Below, piece after piece: positions 41,438 to 49,697 of a stretch of 64,000 nt of DNA. Origin of the DNA: Bdellovibrio sp. 22V (GTDB lineage: Bacteria; Bdellovibrionota; Bdellovibrionia; Bdellovibrionales; Bdellovibrionaceae); assembly GCF_030169785.1 (NCBI RefSeq), contig NZ_CP125854.1:1612001-1676000 (forward strand). The letters are read 5' to 3'. The notes beneath the pieces were generated by a model that did no database searches, was not told the origin of the DNA, and saw nothing but the letters and a program-made list of their open reading frames with translations. The stretch's first letter is position 1. Each line of letters starts with the position of its first letter. Position numbers and translations under genes: made by a program.

Positions 41438-42178
41438 ATGCGTGTTGTGAGTATGGTTCCGTCATGGACGGAGACGCTTTTAAAGGCCGGTGTGCAAGTT
41501 GTTGGCCGCACGCGTTTTTGTATTCATCCTCCGAAGATGATCACGAATATCCCCATTGTCGGTGGCACTAAAGACGTCTCGTGGGATTTGGTTGTCGATC
41601 TGAAACCCGATTTGGTTCTTTTGGACGAAGAGGAAAATCCGTCAGAAATGGCGGAGGAATGCCCCGTTCCTTATTTAGCGACCCATGTCTCTTCGTTACA
41701 AACTTTACAGACAGAGCTTGCGCGCTTAGGAGAGCATTTCAAAAATCCCACATTGATGGAAATGTCAGTGGATTGCTTGGACATTCTCGAAGCCCCGCGA
41801 GCGACGTGGAACAATCAAAAAATTCCCGGTTTTCTGGAGTGGGTGAAGGCGCCCACAAAAGAATACGACAAAGTCATGTACATGATTTGGAAAAAACCCT
41901 GGATGACGGTGAGTCACGAAACTTATATCGGCTCCGTTCTTGATAAACTCGGCGCCAATATGGTGACTTTTCCCGAAGGCGAGAAGTATCCGGTCGTTGA
42001 GATTGAAGATTATGAAGACTGTCTGTTTTTATTTTCTTCCGAGCCCTATCCGTTTCAGAAAAAAATCGCTGATCTTAAATCGCTGGGGGTTGAAGGTGCG
42101 ATCGTGAATGGCGAGTCTTATTCCTGGTTCGGCGCGCGCAGTATTGAATTCTTGCGCGAAACTTTGTTGCAGAAATAA
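41438..42178 (+). CDS. BtuF-like helical-backbone binding protein without signal peptide
   Basis: The 246-residue sequence follows the periplasmic cobalamin/siderophore-binding fold: it starts R-V-V-S-M-V-P-S-W-T-E-T-L, then V-V-G-R-T-R-F-C, V-G-G-T-K-D-V and L-K-P-D-L-V-L-L, all typical of BtuF. Yet the protein begins directly with the first beta-strand and has no signal peptide, so it is cytoplasmic unless the start lies elsewhere; a GGAGG site supports this ATG. It may bind a corrinoid or metal complex in the cell, or process one. The 133-residue membrane protein follows 15 bases later. Confidence 0.9.
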   Translation: MRVVSMVPSWTETLLKAGVQVVGRTRFCIHPPKMITNIPIVGGTKDVSWDLVVDLKPDLVLLDEEENPSEMAEECPVPYLATHVSSLQTLQTELARLGEHFKNPTLMEMSVDCLDILEAPRATWNNQKIPGFLEWVKAPTKEYDKVMYMIWKKPWMTVSHETYIGSVLDKLGANMVTFPEGEKYPVVEIEDYEDCLFLFSSEPYPFQKKIADLKSLGVEGAIVNGESYSWFGARSIEFLRETLLQK

Positions 42179-42193
42179 GGCCGGAGGCTTGAG

Positions 42194-42595
42194 ATGAAAA
42201 AACTGTCTGCCCCTCGGTATCTGATTTTCCTTGCTTTCATCATCGCCGCTCTGCTTGTCGTTTTCTTTAATGGCGGCATCGTCGAAAAATCAGACGTGCA
42301 AAATCTCAAAGAAATTCCCGAAGGTGTTTTAGCGCTCTGCCGTGACTCTGAAGGTCGCCTTGCCGGCTTCGGCGAAGAGTGGGATGACACCACCGCCGTG
42401 CAAAGTGCTCTCCCGCGCACAATCATCCGTTCCGCCTGCAAAATCACCGGTCGTAATACGAAGTGGATTGTCATTTGCGAGAGCGCCGTCCGAAAAGCTC
42501 CGTACATTCTCGTGCAAGCGAAAATGCTAGACGGAACTTCTGTTGAAAATGTTTTCGAATCACCGCTATGGAATCTGAAACACGCCTGCGAGTAG
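42194..42595 (+). CDS. Single-pass membrane protein (133 aa), unknown function
   Basis: A basic start (MKKLSAPR) is followed by one hydrophobic helix (residues 9-25, F-L-A-F-I-I-A-A-L-L-V-V-F-F) and a soluble domain of about 105 residues with several cysteines (residues 49, 82, 95 and near the end). A GGAGG site precedes the ATG. No family is recognised. It follows the BtuF-like gene and probably shares its transcript. Confidence 0.75.
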   Translation: MKKLSAPRYLIFLAFIIAALLVVFFNGGIVEKSDVQNLKEIPEGVLALCRDSEGRLAGFGEEWDDTTAVQSALPRTIIRSACKITGRNTKWIVICESAVRKAPYILVQAKMLDGTSVENVFESPLWNLKHACE

Positions 42596-42607
42596 ATCTT
42601 GCAGGCG
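42583..42607 (+). terminator. Hairpin between convergent genes
   Basis: CGCCTGC (42583-42589) and GCAGGCG (42601-42607) form a 7-bp stem over an 11-base loop that includes the stop codon of the 133-residue gene. Only three T follow, so termination would be weak. Confidence 0.4.
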
Positions 42608-42613
42608 CTTTAA

Positions 42614-45600
42614 TTACTGCACAAGATACATTCCCGGATAAGCAGGCCCTGACATTTGGAACAACTGCTCCATCATTTTTGTCGCGGCTGCTTGCGGATC
42701 CTCTTCTTTAACAGCGGTCTTCGGCATATTAATTTCGCCTTTCATCGCAAGGACGAAACGGTTGAAATCGTTTTTCGAGCGAAGGGCGATAAAGAAGTTT
42801 CTATTGCGGGCGTCACCGTTGTCCTGCATTTGTGCGCTGTTGGATTCTTGCGCGATCAAATAGTAGTTCTCGGTGATGTCCATTGCTTGCGTGCGAACTT
42901 CTCCGTCACAGATCATCAGGCCACGAGTCGTCGCCGTGACCATTTCAGCTTCGGTCAAACGCGGGTTCAAGACGCCCAAGTAGTCGCGGCGGCCAAACCA
43001 AGATTTCGTATCTTTGATGAATAAAATCGGATTCAAGCGCACGATCGCACATTGTTCGTACTTCGCCACGCGCACTTTAAATACATTCTGTTGAACTGTC
43101 ATGGAAGTCGAACCACTCACTGTCACTGAATTACTGGAGCTGTTTGAATCCGACGTTGACCAAGACATTGAATAACCAAGGTCCACACCTAGTGAGAAAA
43201 GATCCAAGAACTTTTTCGACAAACCGACTTTTGCGCTGATGCTTGTAGATGTTGTCTTTGATTTCGAGTGAGACGTGCTCAAAGAAAAGCTTGTCCCCAC
43301 AGAAAGTCCTTGATTAAAACCTTTCACGAATTGCGATCCAGCGATCTCTTTAATTGCGAGATGTTTTTCAACCTGGAAGAATTTTTCTGGAGTTTTTCTG
43401 ACAGCATTATAGCAATCCATGCCAAGAACCATGGAAGTCTGCTGCATCAAGGCGCCGCCTTTATCGGCGTTCATTTTTTTCAGGTAATCATTGGCCCAGA
43501 ACGCACACAGTTTTTGCGCCAAAGCCGGAGTCAAGGTGCCTTGATTCACAAAAGTCTGTAAGTCTGCCTTTGTCGCGATCAGACGTTCATTCAATTGCGT
43601 GGAGCCGACGAAGGCTTTCACCAAGGGTGCCGCCGTATCGGCGGTCTTCAAAGACAGAACGTCGAGATTATTTTCTTTCGCGAAATTGGCAATCTCAGAG
43701 CGCGCCTTCAAAGCTTGGCGTTTTTCCGCTGCCAATTGTTTTCCTTGAGTCACGATTTTCTCAATCACATTCTTTTGCGCATCGGCGTTCTGGCCCTGGC
43801 CCGAAAGCAAGAAGTTCGAAACTGCCGAAGCATCCATCAAGCGTAAAGGACGGGAGGCTTCGTCGATATTCAATGTGATAGGTCCGATGAACGTTGGATT
43901 CTCAAGGCCGGTTGTCGTGTCAATCGCAGAATCCAAATTCGCCGCAGTGTCTTTTAAAGTGATTTGACCGCCCGCAACTGTGACTTTGCTTTCGTCGACA
44001 GGATAGATTTCAACCAACAAGTTGTTTCTGTTGCCCAAAGCTTTCAAATCCTGCGTTTGGAAAGTAATGTCGGTATTGATCTGACCATTGAGCACATTCA
44101 CCAAACGCTCCGCGGATGTAACATAAGTGTTCGAAGTGTCGTAGTCGCGATTTTGCACGACGGCCAACTTCAACAGGTAGATACCGTCACGAAGGCGTTC
44201 GATCTCGCCGCGGCCGTTTGCCAAGCTCGAGTAAACCAAGAGGCGAGGATCCATTTTAAATTGAATCTTCTTCGTCACTGTGAGGTTTAGAAGAGAATCA
44301 ATGCTGTAGTTGTAAGAAAGAGTGTTGTAAGCAAAACCATCCATCAGAACTTGTGTGCGCGGGCGGTTTTCGTTTTGGCAGCTGAGGATTAATTTTTCCG
44401 AAACATCCACATAGCGCATATCACGCGCCACAACACCTTGAGACTCCCAAGGATTGACGAGGATCTCGAGCTTTTCGTTCATGCCCAAATCTTTATTGGC
44501 GATTTGCACGAAACCTTTTAGGTAGCGCTGGCAATCGAAGAATTTAAATGTGATACTTTCATCCCAGCTCAAGCAAGAGTTGTTGTCTGTTTTGACTGCC
44601 ACCGTCTTCGCTTCGTCGCCCTCGTTTTGACGGAACTTCGTCACGTTGAACGTATGCGCGCGCGTGTTCTTCTGATCCAGACCGTTACGCACGCAAGCTC
44701 GGATATTGTAAAAAACTTCGCGCGTGGACGTCGTTTCGTGTCCTACACGAATAAAACGGAACTCAAGCTGTGACACTTCAATTTTTGGTTTTTGATAAGT
44801 GTCGTTTTCAACAGCTCCTGTTTGCTGATTTTTAGAAACTTCCGTCAAAGTCGCATTGACGAAATTAGAAATTTTAAAGTCTTTCGTTTGCGCTACTAAA
44901 GTGTTCAGTTTCAAGAACGAAGAACCTTTAATCTGATCGTATTCACCCAGCATGTAAATGCCGTCGAAACCCTTCAAGCCTTGCGGAGCCGCCACCGGAG
45001 TCAGCTCAAGACCCAAGACGATCTGACCGCGAGTGGGAATAGCCGGCAATGACATGACAGCTTTCACAGCCAAACTTCCGTTTTCCATCTTTACAGGCAT
45101 CGGTGCCGTCTCAGAAAGAAGACGGCGGATTTCGCGGTCATTTTGCTGATAGAGGTGAATTAGTTTTAAGCGCGCCGTGAAGCTGCCCGCTGTTAACGGT
45201 CGCAAGAACATCTCGCCATTCATTTTTGTTAATTGAATGGAAGGAGTCGGTCTCATTTCAACAAGCAAGTCGACGCCGTCTGTTGTTAGTTTTGTTTCAG
45301 TCACGAACAAACGACCGTCTTCGACCCAAAGAGGGCGAGACACCGCTTCGTTTTCCGCAGAGAAACCTTTTAACGCCAAAACACCTTGTTCTGCATCGTT
45401 GACCAAGCGTGGAATGTTGTTGCCGTCGTCAGGATTCAAAACCGGAGTTAAAGTTTCGCCGTGAGACCAAGGATTGATCGCAAAAGCCACCAATTGGGTG
45501 CCTTTGTGAAGACCTGTTCCTTTAATATGACGCTCGATACGGATGTATTGAGAATCACCCAAAAAGTTATAATTGATCCGCTCTGCCCAAGTGATGCAAC

Positions 45601-45913
45601 CGGCTTTATCGGAAGTGACTTTTTTGCTGACTTCTTCAACGATAAAATCATGACCGGGAATTGTTTTATCGTAAGCAACGTCCTTCATGCACGCCTGAAG
45701 ATTGAAAACCTTGGAAGACGGCAACGCAAATGAGCCTTGGACTGACGTTTCAAGCGCTTTGGATTTATCCGCCATAGCTTGTGCTGTAAAAGTCGCCGCG
45801 GACGACTCTGTATCCGCTTTATCTTTAGGGCTTGGCAGGTTGCAGGCCGCCAAGGCCGAAATCGTATAGAGGCCTAAAATAACTTGGATGAAGTTCTTCT
45901 TAGATGTTTGCAT
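42614..45913 (-). CDS. Giant lipoprotein (1099 aa) with duplicated Ig-like domains and Ser/Thr-rich segment
   Basis: The signal peptide ends in the lipobox L-A-A-C with C24. Two homologous domains (about residues 68-152 and 395-495) share F/Y-N-L/I-Q/R-A-C, C-x-(T/S)-W and N-P-W segments; each has a likely disulfide. A helical region follows (about 690-860). Residues about 868-950 are extremely rich in alternating Ser and Thr, on either side of a short hydrophobic stretch, like an amphipathic beta-hairpin of pore-forming proteins. The upstream barrel gene overlaps it by 14 bases. The function is unknown; surface or outer-membrane location is inferred from the lipobox and the partner. Confidence 0.92.
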   Translation of the reverse strand: MQTSKKNFIQVILGLYTISALAACNLPSPKDKADTESSAATFTAQAMADKSKALETSVQGSFALPSSKVFNLQACMKDVAYDKTIPGHDFIVEEVSKKVTSDKAGCITWAERINYNFLGDSQYIRIERHIKGTGLHKGTQLVAFAINPWSHGETLTPVLNPDDGNNIPRLVNDAEQGVLALKGFSAENEAVSRPLWVEDGRLFVTETKLTTDGVDLLVEMRPTPSIQLTKMNGEMFLRPLTAGSFTARLKLIHLYQQNDREIRRLLSETAPMPVKMENGSLAVKAVMSLPAIPTRGQIVLGLELTPVAAPQGLKGFDGIYMLGEYDQIKGSSFLKLNTLVAQTKDFKISNFVNATLTEVSKNQQTGAVENDTYQKPKIEVSQLEFRFIRVGHETTSTREVFYNIRACVRNGLDQKNTRAHTFNVTKFRQNEGDEAKTVAVKTDNNSCLSWDESITFKFFDCQRYLKGFVQIANKDLGMNEKLEILVNPWESQGVVARDMRYVDVSEKLILSCQNENRPRTQVLMDGFAYNTLSYNYSIDSLLNLTVTKKIQFKMDPRLLVYSSLANGRGEIERLRDGIYLLKLAVVQNRDYDTSNTYVTSAERLVNVLNGQINTDITFQTQDLKALGNRNNLLVEIYPVDESKVTVAGGQITLKDTAANLDSAIDTTTGLENPTFIGPITLNIDEASRPLRLMDASAVSNFLLSGQGQNADAQKNVIEKIVTQGKQLAAEKRQALKARSEIANFAKENNLDVLSLKTADTAAPLVKAFVGSTQLNERLIATKADLQTFVNQGTLTPALAQKLCAFWANDYLKKMNADKGGALMQQTSMVLGMDCYNAVRKTPEKFFQVEKHLAIKEIAGSQFVKGFNQGLSVGTSFSLSTSHSKSKTTSTSISAKVGLSKKFLDLFSLGVDLGYSMSWSTSDSNSSSNSVTVSGSTSMTVQQNVFKVRVAKYEQCAIVRLNPILFIKDTKSWFGRRDYLGVLNPRLTEAEMVTATTRGLMICDGEVRTQAMDITENYYLIAQESNSAQMQDNGDARNRNFFIALRSKNDFNRFVLAMKGEINMPKTAVKEEDPQAAATKMMEQLFQMSGPAYPGMYLVQ

Positions 45914-47030
45914 AGAAGGTCTCCAGCTTGATCATCAAAGTTTTTTCGCGTGATTGAATGGCATTTGAAAACATCACTTCAGCGTCTGTATATTTCACAC
46001 CGATATTGAAGCCTTCTTTTTTGAAGGACAAAGAACCTTCTGCAGAATAGCCCACGCGGTTTGTCTCAAAGCCGGAAGCGTTGAAGTAAGCCACCGCCGC
46101 CTCGGGAGCAACGGAGAAGTAACCGCCTTTGATTGTGATATCCATATTTTTTGTCGCGTGAATGTCCGTTCCCAAATAATAACGATATGCGGAGTTCATG
46201 TCAGAGGCCGCTTTTTGATTCACCAGGTACTCGGCGCCAACCATCACATCAAGAAGAGTAAATACGGGAAATTCAATTTCAGTCGCAGCTTCAAGGCCTT
46301 CGTATTTATTGATAAATGCGTACTGCGCATCCGAGATTTTATTCACCTCATTACCCAGCAAACGAGATTGCTGAGCCACCGCGGAAGGCAGGTTGTTATA
46401 AACCCAGTATCCTGCCGTTGTTTTCCAATAAAGATTGGCAGCTGTTTGCCAACTGAATTTCAAAGCAGCTGAATTCAACGAAGGCGTCGCCTCCAGATCT
46501 TTTGTATTTGTGCTTAATGAAGTCGACGTTGGAATCGCAGTTTCAATTACAAGAGATGTTCTTGTGCCGCCAGCACGTAAGAGGCCTTCTGCGCGAGCCG
46601 CCGGGAAAGCGATAGAGTCCAAAAGAAGGCCTGTGTGCAAGTGAGATTGATTCAAAGCTCCCGCGGAAACTCTGAAGAATGAAATCGGCAAGTAGTGTGC
46701 GGCTGCCTGGCGCAATAGAATTTTATTTTCAGCTTTATCGGCACCGTCAACAGATTGCGTTTGTCCCGACTGCAGACGAAGAGACGGTTGAATATCTAAT
46801 TGCAAAGAGGAATGAAGAAGGTATTTCGCATTGATATCCGTACGAATATCAACGAGTTTGGATTGGCTTCTGTCGTCTTGCGTATCCGAACCCGCAAGAC
46901 GTAAACGCCATTCCGCAGAGAATTTGTCTTGCTTTGCCGTCGACAAAGCCGTGCTATTCTGACCTTGAGCCCCTGCTTGAGCTGTCAGTATCAAAATGAG
47001 ACAAATGCATGTTAATCCAAACCTTTTCAT
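45900..47030 (-). CDS. Outer-membrane beta-barrel (376 aa) paired with the giant lipoprotein
   Basis: The signal peptide (MKRFGLTCICLILILTAQAGAQ) precedes a region with regular amphipathic strands and an R-L-R-L start, and the sequence ends with strand residues T-F-Y-A-N-I. It is not evidently homologous to the barrels at 16658 and 49698, but it occupies the same position relative to a giant lipoprotein. Its stop overlaps the start of the lipoprotein gene by 14 bases (45900-45913), giving coupled translation. Porin-like function or lipoprotein surface display are both possible. Confidence 0.88.
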   Translation of the reverse strand: MKRFGLTCICLILILTAQAGAQGQNSTALSTAKQDKFSAEWRLRLAGSDTQDDRSQSKLVDIRTDINAKYLLHSSLQLDIQPSLRLQSGQTQSVDGADKAENKILLRQAAAHYLPISFFRVSAGALNQSHLHTGLLLDSIAFPAARAEGLLRAGGTRTSLVIETAIPTSTSLSTNTKDLEATPSLNSAALKFSWQTAANLYWKTTAGYWVYNNLPSAVAQQSRLLGNEVNKISDAQYAFINKYEGLEAATEIEFPVFTLLDVMVGAEYLVNQKAASDMNSAYRYYLGTDIHATKNMDITIKGGYFSVAPEAAVAYFNASGFETNRVGYSAEGSLSFKKEGFNIGVKYTDAEVMFSNAIQSREKTLMIKLETFYANI

Positions 47031-47041
47031 TCAAACCCCGT

Positions 47042-47078
47042 GTGCTAAGCCATTTATTTCAAGTTCTGTGCTTAGCAC
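47042..47078. promoter_or_regulatory. Inverted repeat / palindrome upstream of the barrel-lipoprotein operon
   Basis: GTGCTAAG (47042-47049) is repeated inverted as CTTAGCAC (47071-47078), and the second arm lies within the 11-base palindrome GTGCTTAGCAC (47068-47078). It is 12-48 bases upstream of the minus-strand start at 47030, where an operator or the start of the leader would lie. No regulator is known. Confidence 0.4.
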
Positions 47079-47248
47079 TCCGGGATTCATTGCAATAATA
47101 GAAGATTTGGCACGGAGGCCTTTTTACAGATGCCGTTTTTTGTCGTCCTTAAAGGGATTCAAGGGCTTGAGCGAGAAGAGAAGACGAATGTCAGGAATCC
47201 GTTGGCAGAGCCCGAAATGAAGATTTTTGAGACGGAAATGTGACGGAA

Positions 47249-48535
47249 CTAATATTTTTCCAGGGAGGAAAGAACTCGCTGTGTGGAATTGCGATTTTTC
47301 CCGATTTCCGCGCGGATTTCTTCTTTGATGTGGGGGATCTGTTCTTGCTGCTTTTTCATGCGTTGAAGAAGAACAACCACGTCGTCGGCAGAGTGAACCA
47401 CCTGCACAATCATTCCCGAAGAAAAATTCTTTTTCTGATAAAAAAGCGCTTCGCGATTGTTGCGATGTTGAGGGCCCACCATGACAGGAAGGCCTGCCGC
47501 TAATGCTTCCATCACACTGTGCACTTGTTTTTTAAAGGAGCCACCGACAAACGCAATATCCGCCCACGTATAAAGCTCGGCCAAAATTCCCACTTGATCG
47601 ACAAGCAAAATAGAACCTGCGGGCCACACTTGCGCCTGCGAGTAACGAACATAACGAAGACCGGCATTTTTAAACTGCGCCTCCAGATGTTCCAAGTGCG
47701 CAGGGGTCGTTTCATGAGGCGCGATGATGACTTGAATATGCACGCCTTTCAATTTTGCCAGAGCAGGAATTAAAACCGCCTCGTCCTCAGGCCACGTGGA
47801 GCCGGCAATAAAAACGAAGTCTTCAGGACTGGGAATCAACTCACTCTTTAAAGCTTTCGGATTTTCCAAGCGATGAAAAACTTGATCAAAGCGGGTGTCG
47901 CCACTCACGACGACAGGAATGTCGAGATTCAGTGCGTGCAAGTTATCAATGTCTTCCGCAGAGACACAGTGAATTTCAGAGAGACGGTTCAAAGAAAACT
48001 TCGTCAAATAACGCGTAAAACCTTTGAGGCGTGACGAATTATCGGCAAAAGTCGCTGAAAACAACGTCGTCGGAATATTTTCTTTTTTTGCGACAGCCGC
48101 CAAAACCGGCCACACATCGGTGCGCGAAAACATCAAAACGCGGGGATTCCATTTTTTGATAAAACGAAGCAAAAGAAAATCCAGATCCCAAGGTAAGGCC
48201 GCCCACACGTCCACGTCATGCAAGCTTTCAAGAATTTTTTTTGCAGAAGGGGAGGAGTACGTTACAAGAACGGGAATTTCAGGATGCTGACGTTTCAATT
48301 CTCGAATGACGGGGCGGGCGTACTCGATTTCCCCGCTGGCAGCGTGAATCCAATACGGTCGAGCCAAAGCGATTTCATTTTCGGCTCCTGCGCGTTTGAT
48401 TTTATAGAAACCGTGATTTTTATCTTCGATCATCTCACGCAGTTTCCCCTGCAAAAACGGGCGGAAGAGCTGCAAAAGAAAATACGCCAAAGGCACGATG
48501 ATGAACTTATAGAAGTAAAAAACAAGAGCACTCAT
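47249..48535 (-). CDS. waaA: 3-deoxy-D-manno-octulosonic acid (KDO) transferase
   Basis: The 428 residues match WaaA/KdtA (GT30), which adds KDO to lipid A at the inner membrane. An N-terminal membrane segment (about 4-24) is followed by W-I-H-A-A-S-G-E-I-E (residues 62-71), where the glutamate is the catalytic base, the V-T-Y-S-S-P-S block and G-S-T-W-P-E-D-E in the C-terminal half. The length fits the family. It overlaps the heptosyltransferase gene upstream by 4 bases, so the two form an LPS inner-core operon. Confidence 0.95.
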   Translation of the reverse strand: MSALVFYFYKFIIVPLAYFLLQLFRPFLQGKLREMIEDKNHGFYKIKRAGAENEIALARPYWIHAASGEIEYARPVIRELKRQHPEIPVLVTYSSPSAKKILESLHDVDVWAALPWDLDFLLLRFIKKWNPRVLMFSRTDVWPVLAAVAKKENIPTTLFSATFADNSSRLKGFTRYLTKFSLNRLSEIHCVSAEDIDNLHALNLDIPVVVSGDTRFDQVFHRLENPKALKSELIPSPEDFVFIAGSTWPEDEAVLIPALAKLKGVHIQVIIAPHETTPAHLEHLEAQFKNAGLRYVRYSQAQVWPAGSILLVDQVGILAELYTWADIAFVGGSFKKQVHSVMEALAAGLPVMVGPQHRNNREALFYQKKNFSSGMIVQVVHSADDVVVLLQRMKKQQEQIPHIKEEIRAEIGKNRNSTQRVLSSLEKY

Positions 48536-49575
48536 GAAGAACGACCTAATAAGATTTTGATCTCAGCGGCGATGTGCTGAGGAGTGATATCCACCAGACA
48601 CTGGTGATATTTGTTTTTATTCACACAAGGTCCTTGACCGTGTTTGCTGCAAGGACGGCAAGGCAGATCAATTTCCATAATACGTGTCGAAGGACGTGAC
48701 GGAAATCCAAAAGGTGCGGGGCCCATCAACGCAATGGCCTTATGACCTAATTGCTCCGCCGCGTGCAAAAGCCATGTATCGTTCGTCACAAGGACGGACG
48801 ACAACCCGACGGCACCTGCACTCACAGGTAAAGAACATTTTCCCGCCAAATTCAAAACTCGGTCCGGCGCCACATCACGGATGTCTTCGATAAAAGAATC
48901 TTCCGGGCCGCCTAGAAGAATGAACTTCTGATGCGGCATTAAAAGAATCAATTCTTTCCAATACTCCTTAGGCCAGCGCTTTAGAAAATGCGCCGCGGAA
49001 GGAGCTAGTGCGATCGCACCTTTGTAAGAGCCCAAAATCTCTTCCGCTTTTTTATAGGCATCTTCGCTTAAAAACAGCTGCGGTGCTGCCGGAGGAAATT
49101 TTGAAACTCCCCAAGGGAGAAGTGGCTCTAACAAATCTCTTTGCCCGGAAAAAGGCATTTCAAATTTATTAATGCGCAATCGAAATAGCAAAAATCTTTT
49201 CCAGCGACGAATCGAACGGCGAATGAACTTAGGACCGATTCCCAAGAAACCCAACGGGCGCAGCATCCACACGATCACGCGCGAGCGCATGTTGTTGTGG
49301 GCATCATAGATATGCGTGAAACCTTCGCTGCGCATTTTTAAAACAAGTTGAATCAAACCTTTTAAGCCGGCTTTGCGATCAAACTCCCAAACGCGCTGAA
49401 TGGCGTTGTGATTTTTTAGAAGAGGCGCCATATCTTTACGAGTAATCCATTGGATTTCGGCGTCAGGGAAGGTCTTTTTAATGGCCGAAGGAACACTCAA
49501 AGTCTGCACCACATCTCCGAACGCGGAGAAGCGAATGATTAAAAATTTAGCACTTTTAGGTTCCCGTATTAACAT
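48532..49575 (-). CDS. Glycosyltransferase family 9 (heptosyltransferase-like)
   Basis: The N-terminal R-F-S-A-F-G-D-V-V-Q-T block (residues 15-25) is the GT9 signature, and L-A-P-S-A, F-I-L-L-G-G-P-E-D and V-T-N-D-T-W-L-L-H-A-A-E-Q-L-G in the C-terminal half are the nucleotide-sugar side. The enzyme is expected to add heptose or another sugar to the LPS core from the cytoplasm. A cysteine-rich segment (D-L-P-C-R-P-C-S-K-H-G-Q-G-P-C) is typical of WaaF-type enzymes. Which heptose position it serves cannot be told. The end overlaps the waaA start by 4 bases. Confidence 0.93.
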   Translation of the reverse strand: MLIREPKSAKFLIIRFSAFGDVVQTLSVPSAIKKTFPDAEIQWITRKDMAPLLKNHNAIQRVWEFDRKAGLKGLIQLVLKMRSEGFTHIYDAHNNMRSRVIVWMLRPLGFLGIGPKFIRRSIRRWKRFLLFRLRINKFEMPFSGQRDLLEPLLPWGVSKFPPAAPQLFLSEDAYKKAEEILGSYKGAIALAPSAAHFLKRWPKEYWKELILLMPHQKFILLGGPEDSFIEDIRDVAPDRVLNLAGKCSLPVSAGAVGLSSVLVTNDTWLLHAAEQLGHKAIALMGPAPFGFPSRPSTRIMEIDLPCRPCSKHGQGPCVNKNKYHQCLVDITPQHIAAEIKILLGRSS

Positions 49576-49697
49576 CCCCCAAGACTAACAAATGCGCCAA
49601 AAAAGGTCACTTGTTTAAAACTTATTAAAAGCATTGTTCGTAAAGTCGCCCTGGCCGGGCACAGGCTTTGATCTATATAGATCCGAATAGGAGGCCC

